From: Alentia gelatinosa
Lineage: Eukaryota; Annelida; Polychaeta; Phyllodocida; Polynoidae
NCBI GenBank assembly: GCA_950022655.1
Contig: OX465579.1
Location: forward strand, 39,597,950 to 39,661,949
Reading direction: 5' to 3'
DNA: 64,000 bases
Position numbers and translations under genes: made by a program. The first letter of the stretch is position 1, and each line of letters starts with the position of its first letter. Shown here one piece after another: positions 23,510 through 36,500 of the stretch. Under the pieces are notes generated by a model. It was not told the origin of the DNA. It did no database searches and worked only from the letters and a program-made list of their open reading frames with translations.

Positions 23510-25429
23510 TCTAAAAGACCCGTTGTATGCTCTTTAATAAATAGTAAACAAAATTGGAATTATTGGTGCTTGCCTTGGACCGCCATTGGTTCACCCCCTC
23601 CTCTTCACATTTCATGATCGTTGTGTTGTTGGTAACTGAGACAGGCAGTTATATCTAATATTATGATATTCAAATACTCACCAGTATTGAGGAGATTTAA
23701 AGAGGAATTGTTGAACGTACCGGAAACATATATCCGTGCCTTTTTAGGATATGGGGAGTGGGCTACAGAATGCAGGAGTCTTCGAGGAAGTGGATGAGAG
23801 GGAAATATAGCAGATAGAGTGCACAATGACAAGGACTCCAGTCAACGTGGAATAACCTGGTAAGGATATGTTGCTATATGGTCTACATATACGCCAACCG
23901 GCTCCAATTGTAAATACAGATTTTTAGTCCAGCTACGGCCGGAACGTGTAAATGATTTCGTCATATTTATAGGCCACACAACTGGCATACTATCGCATTC
24001 TTTACATGAACATGTAATACAACGAAAGCATTGGATAAATTTCATCTTCCCTGTATATTGATGAACTCGGATATTTACAATCGAAAGAATTCAAACCCAT
24101 GGGAACACTATTCTATAATCTGCTAAACGTGATGGGTCAGAGATCGCATTGAAGAACGTCCCTCTTAGCCATCATTCACATGAACCCGAGACGAGCAAAT
24201 ATAAACAAAAATACAAGTGACTTTAATCTCATCAAAGAAAGCTGCGTCATTAAAGGCTCGCCTTGCACCGCCTTGCCACCTGAGAGACGGCCTGGGCCAC
24301 AGCTGGCGCGTCGTCGCTGGCATGTCTCTCGGGATCTCGCCAATTCTCGCCGACAAATCCATTTAGTCAGCACCACCGACCTATTCATATAGACAGCTGG
24401 GTAAAACCGTATTGTATCAGTAAAGAAAACGTTCTGAAAACACGCATCATCTTGAGAAATTCCGTCTATTTGGATTATAATCCAACAGTGATTAGCACCT
24501 ACAACCACGGCCTTCTAGCAATGTTCTCTACTCTATAAACAAATAATGCTAATCAGTAAGAGATTCAAAAATACATGTAGAAATGAAACTGGCAGTGTGT
24601 ATATCTCGTCGCATTGTACATAGATGAATATGTATTCTATATATGGCCGAAGCAGGAGATGAACATGAAGGATTGATTGACGATCCTTGTTGGGTCGCTG
24701 GCCTTGGTTCGTGTGCGTGGTATCTGGTGGCATGGTGGGGTGGCTCAAGCAACATGCTTGGTGAGCTCTGAAAGCTATTACGTGCATCTAACACTACCTG
24801 GTCATTTACAGTTGTTAGATATGTGTCCTTCCTATTCATCATACCTTATTGAACTCTTCCTAATGTCAGACACAAGGAACCACGTGAATGTGTCTCCCAA
24901 TCTCACAAAATCGATTTTCTTTACTTGAACTGCTGAGAGATAATAACACAGACACACCTCTATACAACGGTGCTTTAGATATGGCTGAACATGTCGTTGA
25001 TGAACAATAACACCCAAGCGGCTCTAATAGGTATTGATATATATGAAACAGTATTCTTTTAATTCCCTTAGTATCTTGCTTTTTGAATGTACATGACTAG
25101 TCCCCAGCTTTATAATGACTTGAATTATAAAAGTAGACAAAGGAGCTATCTATGTGTCTGGCTTTTTCAGTTGACGCAGTATCATTCGTGTCATTTTTGA
25201 AAGTTTGTGTAATCGCTATTTGCTGGATCGCAGTACCCTAGCACTAAGGCCAGGGCTTGCTTATGAGGCATGCTATTAAACTGTATGATACATAAATATA
25301 TGATACTTTACCTGTATGTCTTAAACACTTAGAAAGACTGTACATATTTTGTTTTAGTGACCTAACAGCACGTGTTACCATGAGTCTCATGGACCAGTCA
25401 TGACATGCTTACAAAAATTAATAGAGACA

Positions 25430-25640
25430 TGCATACAATTATATATGTATACATAAATGTATACACAAATATACATACACACACTAAGGTTCATGCATGC
25501 AGACTATATGCATATAGTTTATGCCACTCTTTTCATACAAAAACACACACATACAAATACAGGTCTACATACATACATGCATACACACACACATACATAT
25601 ATACTTACTTAAATACATACACACAGATGTACATTCAAGC
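25430..25640. repeat. ACAT/CA microsatellite
   Basis: Interspersed tacata, cacaca and atgcat units over about 200 bp. The open frame through it is low complexity and not a gene. Confidence 0.8.
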
Positions 25641-26130
25641 GGAGGGTGCTAATACTCATTGTTTTCTCACGTGAAAAATGTTCCGGTATAACTTAATAGG
25701 ATATCATTCATACATGTCCTTAGTTTTCAGTACATTATATACATGTATACATGAATCTATATTCTCTCTCGAGCTGTCACTTATATGAATTGGTTCTGAT
25801 ATTGTATAAATCAAGGGAAATACTTTTTATGTGTATACATTTGGAATGTGTTGCTGTCGCGAAGATTGATATCTGGTATTATTATTATTATAAGTCTATA
25901 CTGAGTCTTGTACATTGAGGTATTTTGTGATACAGAATGCTGGAACCACGACCTGCTATATAAGTAAAGGTTGTCAGATATATTTCGCAATACAAACTGT
26001 TCCCACAGTTCTGAGTTATATGTTGAAGATGGAATGCGATGGATATTTTTGTTTTGTAATGATTACAAAAGTATGGTATTTATAGAGTTACATGTATGCT
26101 GTATGATAAGGATGATGATGACAATTACAA

Positions 26131-26136
26131 AATAAA
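26131..26136 (+). terminator. Candidate polyadenylation signal
   Basis: AATAAA in the context acaaaataaaagcttg, with T-rich sequence beginning about 25 bp downstream. It may end the gene A transcript. The alternative AATAAA at 23536 would give an unusually short 3' UTR. Confidence 0.3.
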
Positions 26137-26160
26137 AGCTTGAAGAAACAGTTATGTCTT

Positions 26161-29100
26161 CAAAAGTTATTTTGTTCAATTACTGTAATTCATTCAATTA
26201 CTCTAACTATTCTACAATGAATTGAATATACTTCAATATTTGAAATGTCCATCTAAAATTAGGTTTTCTGCTTTAATTTGTCGAACTTCAATCGAAGTTC
26301 ACAAGCAACGAAATTTTTCGGAAGGTTTTCTCGTATAACAATATTTGAATTTCATCGTCTTTAAAAATATTTGTACAAGAAATACATGTCAGTGCGATCC
26401 TGAAATAAAGGATGGAAGAAAGTTGTTAATGGTCTTGCCACTAGAAGGCGAACAAGTGCTGTTTCGTAAATGTGCAATGGTCTACGAGCCCAGCATGCCG
26501 CACCATGCTAGACCACTCATCACCACAATAATCTTTATCACATCACACCATAAAAACAATGTTATACCACACCACACAATCTAATACTACACCACATATA
26601 CGATGTAGACCACGGTGGAGCGAGGAGAGTCAGATTATCAGTCAGTTCACCGACAGTACGCTAGGGGACGGCACTGGGCAGTGTAGGGGGCGCTGCGGTA
26701 TGCTGGCGACACTGTGAGGGTCTGTAAATCCTTCCGTCTGAATGCGGCTTTATAGAGCTTCCGAGATCCAGTAGGTGGATGTACGTGCTCGATATTGGTC
26801 ATAGCGGAGGGGACAATACGTTGAAATACAGATGCACTGCTAGCTATAACACCATGGTTGTGAGCATATGGTCTAGAGGAAAATGCAGTTTGGCCCGAGC
26901 TGACCAACGTTGTCAAGAAGGATCAGTGAATTGTTACAAAAGGCTTTATTCAACAGAAACTTGTGAAGAGTGTTCTTAAAGAATCCAAAATTTCCTTTTT
27001 TAGTTGCATTAGAGGTTCGTCCTCACTTTATAGGCATTGACCTCCAGTTTCTCAAATTGTTTAGATCCCATTCTTTGTACAGTGAGTTGACTGTTTAGCT
27101 CTTCCATTTATCTGAAAATTATCCATTTCACTGGTCGCACGAATAGAGTTAGGCAAGCTTAAATTGCATGTTTAATACATTGTCATTTTCCTGTCAGAAG
27201 ACCACAAAAAAAAACCCGAATGCAACAGCTCTATAATTGTTTCAATATGAATTGACATATATGCCGATTAGTTTTAGAACAATGTAAGTAATCATAGTCA
27301 CGAGTTAAATTGATAGTGTCGATCAACCTAATATTCAATGTCGTTCGGCATGTCGATCCAAACGTATGTTGTTTGTTGAAAATATAGGCGAACGTGACCT
27401 ATATTTAATGGTGAAGGTAACATCATAATGAACTCAGAAATGTTACTGCACATTTCTGCCGGATCGTGAAGTTCCCTGTTTGAAAACGGGCTAATAAATG
27501 TGTGTGTGTGTAAAGTTTCTTTATTGCTCAAGTCATTTTACAGTTACAGTCCAGCATTTCTTTCAATCAAACACGTTTTTTATCCTATTCCTGTTTTGGA
27601 TAACACTGTAAGTAGCATTTCAAAAGAGCAATAAAATGGCATTTTGGCTTCAATCCATTTGGATTGATTTTCTAGCCATTGCCTGTTGGAGTTATGTTTG
27701 TTACACACTGTACATAACTTTTAGTCGATCTTATTTGGTAACACAGGATACTGATCAACATCTATCCATCTAAGCTAACATCAACCAATGGATGTCCTTC
27801 TTGTTATTTAATATAATGATACACAGGATGCCTTTGATATTAATATGTTTCAACATAGAGAAATGTATTATACCGGTACCCGTTCCAACAAGATCTTCTT
27901 TGTGACACTCTTTTAAAAACTCTTTCTGTTCTAAAGGTTCATAGATGATAAGCACATAGATAAGATTTACCAAATTATTCATCCTCCCACCGGAAGCTTG
28001 GTGGTCGTTGGTTTATTTCTTACAACGACTCTTTTTTCTACGACGGTCAGTTTCATTCTGTAGAGAACAAAAGAATAATGATTCTATACAGGTCTGACTG
28101 CCTTAATACTAGCACGCACACGTGCATGCCTTGTGTTCATGAACTAATGTAGAGTCACTATTCAGTTATTAGATATGAGTGGTATGTTCATCATTAGTAA
28201 ATGAGAGTGGAATTATAAAATATATTTTTGGGGGGTTATTTATTCCCGCTGGTTCTACCACTTGGGTAGTTCTTCCACCAGTGGTTCCTTAAGCATCATA
28301 CATCGAAACCGGTAAATAACATCCTTCTCAGTATATTACAAGGAATTTATATTTTTTTAAATGCACACCAGATCTTTACCACTAATAGTGCATGCAGGTG
28401 ATGATGGTAATGGGATGTGATGTAAATATGAATAGTATAACGAATTATGAACAACGGACTATACGTACAATCGTATGATTCCAATTTCTCAATACATGTC
28501 GATACCCTTTCATTTACAGACAGCCGTGACTTTATTTGTACTTTGAATTCTCGTTTTTCACTGAGCTTTTGTGTCTGTTCCTCTAGTTAATTTCAGAGAT
28601 TGATCCCTCTACAATATGGTGACCGTTGATATTTGGCTGTTTTAGGCCTCTTCATATTAAACTTGACCTTCCGGGCACTGCGTGTCCTTCTGATATGTTT
28701 ATCTACCATGCCAGCATCGTTACTTAGTTTAAACATAATTGATAACAATTACATATTCAGATGACTGTCTAAAAAAACTAACTTCGTTATGCGATGCAAC
28801 TCATCTATCCTCCGACGTGGCTTGCGGTATCCCTGAACGATCCTCAACCCCCTGTTCTGTACTTTTTGCAGTCTTGCCGTTTCAGTTTTTGTTGCTCCGT
28901 CAAGTAGAAACCCACAGTATTCAAACATAGGTCTAATAACTGATACGTATATATTCTGCGTGCAACTTCCTTAGAGATACTGGGCCTTAGTTTGTGCAAT
29001 TCAATTGTTTGGGTTTCATCCTGTCAATGGGTCATTTGCTGCAACACACTTGACAACCAGCCAACTAGTCACTTCTCCATCTACCTCTGTTTTGTTTAAA

Positions 29101-30132
29101 TGTGTCAAGTAACAGTGGGCAAATGAGGTAGTCCAGCCTGTAGTGGTTGGTCATGGTCAACTGGACACTCCTCAAAGGCACTTGTCCAGTGCACCATAAC
29201 AATGTCACATTGGTGACATGCAGATAATAAAGGGTTAGTGTGTGCAGCATGCAAAACGTGTCTACAACCTCTCAGCAAACTAGGCAGCGTATCTTCAGCG
29301 TGTCCCAAACTCAATATTTACTACCAGGAAAGAGTACAGATGGGGATGCTGAACCCACGTATTATTAATAATAGATTATGATGGAGATCCTCAGTTCTCA
29401 TCCTCTAGATTAACCTGATCTAGTCGGGGGCACTGTGTCTTCATATCAATTCCGAAGCCTCATTCAATGAAAGGTAAGGAGGAAACATACGCAACTGCCT
29501 CTAATTGATAGATTGACTTGAGGAGGATTTATAAATAGGGAAAATACACCTGTGTATCATCGCTAGGAGGGGTGGCACATGTGCATGCTGCTGCAGTGAA
29601 CTCATCTAGGGTAAGTTCCAAGACAGCTCGAGGGAGGCCATGAAAGGATCTTGCATTAGTATTCATTCAGTCCCTAGGGAAGCAAGATTTGACTTATTAG
29701 TACTTTTATATTGGATTGTTTTGTAGAGTGCAGCATCGGAAAAGTATTCGTTTTTGCAGCGTCGATCGACAGACCGGCGCTGTCAGTTACATAGAGAAGA
29801 ACAATCCGCGTTTTTATATTCAATATCAATATTAAATTCCACACATCCAATCTGAATAGGAACCCGACGCACAACCTAGTATGTTTTAAAAGCTTCAGGA
29901 GCAGACTGCGCTGCATTTTCGAGTTGAGAGGGAAAACCTCTGGCATTGAAAGGTCAGATAAAGGCCCTGTCCTCATGATCCCAGACGCTGTGGTCAGCGT
30001 GACATTAGCGTAATGCATAGTTGCAAGTCGCTGATGGAATCTTAAGAGTAGATGACACTCAGGTGGTGCAATCTTTGTTCACACTGAATACGAAACTAAA
30101 ACAACCTTTGATTTCACTTTGCTGATGCAATC
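26161..30132. other. Intergenic sequence between the 3' ends of A and B
   Basis: AT-rich, without recognisable exon, RNA gene or clear repeat. A small perfect hairpin GAACTTC-AATC-GAAGTTC lies near 26284. Confidence 0.45.
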
Positions 30133-30800
30133 TTGAAAGTACCCACCTACCTCCGACCTTCCCATTTCCCTACCTCTAAGCTCCCTAACCCCTACTTCCT
30201 GACCTGCCTCTTTCCCGACCTCCCGACATCCCTACTTGATTACCTCCCTACTTCCCTACCTCCCGACCTGCCAACCTATCTACCGATCTCCCCTATCAAC
30301 CTGCCTATCCATCAACCTGCCTACCCTTCAACCAGCCAACCCATCAATCTACCTATCCATCAACCTGCCAACCCACCAACCTGCCTACCCATCAATCTCC
30401 CCATCCGTCATCTGCTTCTCCACCAATCTCCCCACCTTGCAACCTACCTACCTATCATCCTGTCCACCTACCAGCCTGCCTCCTCACTAATTTGTATCTC
30501 CACTAACCTGCCTTCCCAATAAGCTGTCCATTTATCAGCATCCCCACCTATGAAACTGCACACCCATCAACTGACCTAACCACTAACTTGTTTACTAATC
30601 AACCTGCTTATCCAACTTGCCCACCCATCAACATGCCTACCCATCAACATGCCTACCCATCAACCTGCCTACCCATTAATGGTCCCACCCGTCAACCTTC
30701 CCACCCATCAACATGCCTACCCATCAATGGTCCCACCCATCAACTTTCCCACCCATCAACCTGCCTACCCACGGACCTGTGCACCATCATCCTGCCTACC
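30133..30800 (+). repeat. C-rich minisatellite (CCCATCAACCTGCCTA-type)
   Basis: Degenerate tandem array whose unit, best seen at 30600-30760, is about 16 bp: CCCATCAACCTGCCTA and variants (CATCAACATGCCTAC). Earlier units at 30140-30300 are more degenerate (TACCTCCCTACTTC). Open frames through it are Pro/Thr/Leu/Ser repeats and are not taken as genes. The minus strand is G-rich. Confidence 0.85.
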
Positions 30801-31559
30801 CGTCAACAAAGTAAACAACTTGTTTTTAAACACTTCCTAATGTTAAACACTTTATATATAAATACTTACAAATCCTAAACACTTTGAACATAAACAATAT
30901 GAAACACTTTTGAATTAGACACTTTTTAAAATTAAAAAAATTGACATTAAATTGACCATGATTTTTCTTGCAACGGAACTATTCCGTCTACGGCGGATAT
31001 TCATCTGCTCCTTGTTATCTCATAGTAGTAATTTCTTTAATTGGTATTTGCCCATGAACAGGGGCGAGGGTGAAACACTCAGATTTGCAGTCGAACAGAG
31101 CATTCCATGTAGTTTACAACAATTGTGGTAATTTGTATGGATAATGAGAATGAGCTGAGGATACGAAATGTCCTTAGTCTCTCCTCATGTATCAGACTAC
31201 AAGTTGGCGTTGGTATACCTTAACTAGCATGGTATAAAATACAAAACAAGTCTATCTCTCTATTATATCTACGAAGAATCAAAATTAACTTCTATATTTA
31301 CTCTTTCCTGGAAGCAGAAACACAACACCTACTTGGAAATATATTTCCGTGTATTTCTTGGTGGAATTCTAGCCAGCTGTATAGGGCAAGGAGATGACCT
31401 TGTGTCTTGAATTCCTTGCCAGATGTATTGCGTGTGGTGCATCGTACTGAATACACTTGTTTGACAGAATACACATATTTACACTCATTATGTTGCGACT
31501 TTTACGATCATCGCTAACAGAAGTTGGTGTATTCTCTGTTAAGTCTTGCAAATAGAGAC

Positions 31560-32340
31560 AAACATAGTCTTTGGTACTAGATTTGTCTTAAGTATTTTAA
31601 AAATAATTTCTTTGAGTCATTATCGGTTGGATAGGATTCCTGGCATTTTTTAACATTTTTTTCACATATCATATGCCCCTCTTCATGGCATATTACATAT
31701 TGTGTTTATATGTAGAAGATTGGATACCACTGGGAAATGACATGTCTTTTATCACATTTTTGATGTTCATTGGCAGATATTTTTGAAAAATATCTACTAG
31801 ATGGATATATAATTATATCTTAACCCTAAAATGACATCCCTATTTGATATAGACATACATTTCCATATAATTTTTAAATGGAATACATAATTTTCAGTCT
31901 ACATATGAATGTCCACAGTTTTCACTAACCTCCGAGATATTGCCATATAAGGCTGGATATAGATTCATTAACTTTTTTAAATAGCCTGTAGTGCATGTGA
32001 AATTAAAGCACTAAAAAATCTGTATCTGGAATTTTTTAATTTAAGTTTCTAGGTAGACTGTGCTTTCAATGATGAGCAATTGGAGTCTGAATTTTTGGTA
32101 GATTAATTAAGGACTAACCTCCGAGATGGCCTCAAAATCAAAAATATGATTAAATTCTCAAAAATAAAAATACACCACAAGAAAGATCCATTAGAATGCA
32201 GAATAATCACATATAAACTTTTACTACAATTTATGCTTTCAAATTTCTAGAAAGCTATAAAGACAAAATAACACCTCCGAGATTTACACCTCCGAGACTT
32301 TTTACACCTCCAAGATGCTAGTTAGTACTATGATACACTA
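31560..32340. repeat. AT-rich block with repeated ACCTCCGAGA motif
   Basis: In very AT-rich sequence the motif (A)ACCTCCGAGA recurs at 31927-31938, 32116-32127, 32272-32284 and 32288-32300, with a variant (ACACCTCCAAGAT) at 32305-32318. The first two are preceded by CTA and the last three by ACAC. No open frame. Confidence 0.5.
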
Positions 32341-32768
32341 GATGGCGCCACCTTCACTAGCGGATGAATGGAGAACAAGTATAAATACGATTTACGTTTT
32401 ATGTCATTACTCGGTGGACAATTATCGTAGAAACTCCAAATAAAAACTAGAAAGTAGCTAAAGACCTGTGGCAAACAGTCATTAAGTATAAATTTTGATT
32501 TACCAAAGGCTCTATAGCCTTATTTGCCGTTTTCTGCCGCAAGCGTGTGAACGTTTTTACTACTAGTCCAGCCCCCTGGTCCACCCGAGGTATTAAACTT
32601 TTAAGCTTAAACAATATCACTTGTATCATATAAACACATTAATCAATGTTTGTAGAATATAATATTTATAAGATAATAAAAGTAAGTAAACATGTAAACT
32701 AAAATTATAGTCTTTAGTTATATACAATGAAAGGTAAAGTATATTGGAAAAATTTAAAAAAGAAAATG

Positions 32769-32840
32769 CTGGTTCCGGGAATCAAACCCCGGCCCCTCAG
32801 CACTGAGTCCTACACCCTCTCCGCTACACCACAACATTAT
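32769..32840 (-). repeat. tRNA-like remnant or tRNA-derived SINE head
   Basis: On the minus strand an A-box-like TAGCGGAGAGGGT is followed by a B-box-like GGGTTTGATTCCC inside a perfect T stem (CCGGG/CCCGG). The acceptor stem pairs poorly and the anticodon arm collapses to CTCAG-TG-CTGAG with a 2-nt loop, so it is not a functional tRNA gene. Confidence 0.45.
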
Positions 32841-32900
32841 ACTCTACCCAAAAGGTATAGGGTACTACTTTAGTCCAAGGCATACATCTGGTAATTGATA

Positions 32901-33070
32901 CATTGTTCAGATCCCAGTTGTAATGCAATCTGAAATTATCAGTCGTGAATCAGAATGTGTAGCTTAGCTTAGCTTAGCTACACATTCTGATTTTTGAGCT
33001 TAGCTTAGCTACACATTCTGATTCACGACTGATAATTTCAGATTGCATTACAACTGGGATCAGAACAATG
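32901..33070. repeat. Nearly perfect foldback (inverted repeat)
   Basis: Arms 32901-32964 and 33007-33070 are 64 nt each and match at 63 positions. The 42-nt loop holds TAGCTTAGCTTAGCT and a second copy of the inner end of the right arm (AGCTACACATTCTGAT at 32977-32992). No coding sequence. Confidence 0.9.
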
Positions 33071-33121
33071 ATATTTCTGTTTCAACCTTAATTAAAGTTG
33101 GATTCAATTGGGTTTAATATT

Positions 33122-33545
33122 GTGGGGGGGGGGGGGGGGGGGATTTTTGTAAGGGTGGATTTGTGGGGTCATTTCTTTGTGGGGAACAACTTTTTCCCGG
33201 TACTTCTGTGGAGGGGGTGGTTGATTCTTTTTTAATTTCATGGGGGGGGGGGGGGGGGAGGCTGTTATTCTGGTAACCTGGAGGGGGAGGGGTGATTTCT
33301 GAAAAAGGATTTTATTATGTGTGTTTGTGGGGGGGGGGGGGGGGTGCCCATTTTTTCCGTGTGTGGGGGGAATCTTTGTACATGGGGGGGGGGGGACTTA
33401 ATTTAGTAACTCGTTGGGGGGCGGGGGATTTCATTTTCACAGACAGAAATTCATGTGAAAATGATTATTTTTTTGGTATTTTTCTGCAGGACTTATTTTG
33501 GTAGGCCTAATTTTATCCTTTTTTTTTGGGGGGGGGGGGGTCCTA
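33122..33545 (+). repeat. Array of long G runs
   Basis: Uninterrupted G runs at 33124-33142 (19), 33242-33258 (17), 33329-33344 (16), 33384-33395 (12) and 33528-33540 (13), plus shorter ones, are separated by T-rich spacers. It resembles a degraded tandem array of T-rich/G-run units. The plus strand could form G-quadruplexes. Run lengths may be unreliable in an assembly. Confidence 0.85.
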
Positions 33546-36500
33546 ATTTTACTAGGATTTGTCCATGGGATCAGGGGATTTAAAAGAAAATCATGGGTGG
33601 GGGTGCTACTCATTATATTTTCAAATTTCCTTGGGGGGCTTTTTGAAAAAGATATATCACTCTAGGATAGTATCAATATCAAATATTAAAAAGAAATGAA
33701 TAAAATAGGGGCCTATTTAAAAAGATATATATATTCGGTTGCCATGGCAACACAAACACATTCCATTTTATAATAATCTTAGTTATAATAGATGTGCCTC
33801 ACAAGGAACTTTAATCATCCCAAATATGAATGGAAAATTGGTAAAAGCAACAAAGTTATCTCCAAAATTTCAGATTTTGGTGTTTTTTGAAGAAATTGTT
33901 GTGTTGCCATGGAAACCACAATTTAAAACAATATTATGTACATTATGACAACCCATTAGCTTCATTCTAACAGAGGAAATCCAAACATTGATCAAGTATA
34001 ACTTATCTGATTATATTGGTTTGCAAGATAAAACCTAAAAGATAGGCTCTCTTTTTCTCATAAGCTGCACTACTAAACAATGATTTCTAGATCTCAGAGG
34101 CTGAGAATGTGAAAAAGCACCAATAATTGATACCTTTTTCAAACTACGATAAAATTTTGATTATAAGACTCGACGTTCTAATTTTTTCACAGAAAGATCC
34201 ACAAAGAGTTGTAGTTTCGATAAATGTGGTTACCATATGCAAAGCAGTAATTTGATTTTTTAGTTTTTTACACCATGGAATTGCAAGACTTAACTGAGAA
34301 TGTACCAGAGACCTCCATGTTTTATTGTTTCTTGATTTCAAAGATTCCCGATTCCCTTGTTTTATCAAAAGAATTTTAGGATCATATTTGTTGTAAGTAA
34401 TAAATTGGGAGCATATTCCTTTGCGTTGTTGGGGCAGAATATGTTGTGAACATTCAATATGCCAAAAATCTTTGTATTCCTGTTTATCATTTGCTGAATC
34501 GCCCTCTTTGTTCCGTAGTGCAAATAAAAAAATATACACCTTTGCATGCCAACTGTTTGCCTATTTTACCGACTTGTGAAATGATATATTTGAAGCCATT
34601 TTAAATGCACTTCATTACGGATTCTTTATCCCTTAACCTCTGATGTCCCTAGATCAGAAGGCTTGTGAACTCGGAATATATTGTTGGAATGCATTTTCTG
34701 TCCGTACTTGAGCGGTTGTACAGACACTACTTGAACCTAGTAGTGACCAAGAGTTTTAGATTTATAAAGCAGATCTATTTTCGCAGTGTGTTCTTCAACA
34801 TCATGTCATGAACGCCTTGACTGTGCAATCAAAAATGTGTGTCATTCTTGAAGAAGGGATTACAGAATTAAAAGTTTTACATATTAAAGGTTTTATTAAT
34901 AACACATACCTTGTATTTATATAAATGCATAAATCTATGTAACAAAAGTAAGTTCCTTAATCATATATCGTATGTGCAGAATCTTGAATTCACGGCAAAT
35001 TTGATAGAAAAAAAAGGAAACAAATTATTTTAAATGATTTTCCTATCCCTTGAAAAAAACATGCTTTGACATTCTAATATCCGTCATAAACATACGGAAC
35101 TAGGTTCACCAGCTAGCTATGCATGTTAAATGTATAATTTGTCGGTCTTTTTACCATTACACAATCGGCCAAAAATGTAGCATTGAAATAATGTGTCAGG
35201 GGTATACGACTATATTTTTGGAGAAAGGAGGTGGGTGAGAAAGAAGTGGTGAGGGTACTACCAGTACCATTGGAAGCATACTAAGTTATAAATATAGGCC
35301 TGCCATATTTGTCTTGGCGGTGAGGACTTCAGCTTGACAAAAGATATTTGGTTCAAATAACAATTGGTCATCGGTATTAGAATCAAACTTCATTGATAAG
35401 AAAACACAGTTACTGACAGACGTAGTATTTTTATTCTTATAAATTTTCCATTTCACGGCACTGTACAAAGTTGAGTGTTGACACTGGTCACTCACAGTTC
35501 ACACTTACAGGTCAATAAGAGGGCCACCCACTACCCACTCACAGCGGGCGGCAGGGGTGGCGGAGGAACTAAGGACACAGAAATGCTGACTCTTATTATC
35601 ATATAGATTAATACAATACCCTCCCGTAATACTTTCCATCATATAATTGTCATAAGGTTTTTTCTCTGAGTGCTGGTTAATACATCTCCCAGTTTTAAAG
35701 GGTTTGGACATTTTGTACATCTATTGTTCCCGATGGTATAATAAAATTTCCACACCTTGTCTTTTAAAAACATATACTGGAGCCATAGCTAGAACAAAGC
35801 CGTATTACTTAGTAAGCAGCTGGGAAAACTGTAAAAACTAGGCTGTTTGAAGCAAACACATTGTTCCCATAATTGTCTTTATATGATGACCAGTTTAATG
35901 TCCAACCATCCTCAATGTAACCTGAGTATGGCCAATGATAGCGGGTCAATTGCGCTCTATATATGGATAAAATGGTTAATGTAGCAACTTCTATAGGTAG
36001 CTAGCTCGTCTCAAAAGACACTCATAATCCATTACTCTCTGCAGGCACTACATGCACAATGGATATGGCCGCTTCATATACACGAAAATAAGTGGCCATG
36101 GCTAGGGACATATCTGTTTTACAACTGTCCATATATCAATTATACAGTGTCTCCATTTGAATTTGTTCTATGTATATACGCTTGTAAACGCCATCAAATG
36201 ATTTTTCGTATGGGAAAATCCAACACAATCCGTTTTTTTAATTATAATAACATTAGTAATAATTCCAACAAAAAAGATACTTGCAGAACATGCAATATCA
36301 ACTCATTCTTCCTCCATCAAACCTGTGTATATATCATTCATCACTTATTGTCCGGCGAGCTAGGAAAACGAACCTCTTCACATGAGTACATGTCACCACC
36401 GTTACTGGTTCTGCGCTGAAGCAACACTCAGAGCAAGAATATTAATGCCTGCCCCTCCACGGCGGGCGTCGGCGGGTGGCAGAGCAAACATCATACCACA

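Larger units (their letters stand above)
23510..26160 (+). other. Downstream of gene A: likely 3' UTR
   Basis: No coding feature. An AATAAA occurs only 27 bp after the stop (23536-23541). A more convincing one at 26131-26136 is followed by T/GT-rich sequence. 25430-25640 is a mixed ACAT/CA microsatellite. A 3' UTR of about 2.6 kb is possible, but transcript data are needed to place its end. Confidence 0.35.

Noticed and set aside
30133..30878. Open frames rich in Pro, Thr, Leu and His
   Set aside because: They are translations of the C-rich minisatellite.
32769..32840. Functional tRNA gene on the minus strand
   Set aside because: A and B boxes and T stem are good, but acceptor stem pairing is poor and the anticodon arm has no 7-nt loop.
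34144..34539. 131-codon open frame on the minus strand
   Set aside because: It starts at GTG, has no recognisable domain and lies in AT-rich intergenic sequence. Could be a transposon remnant, but nothing supports a gene.
35286..35720. Two consecutive minus-strand frames in the same reading frame separated by stops, with a donor-like gtaagt between them
   Set aside because: No domain similarity recognised, and no acceptor or partner exon identified.
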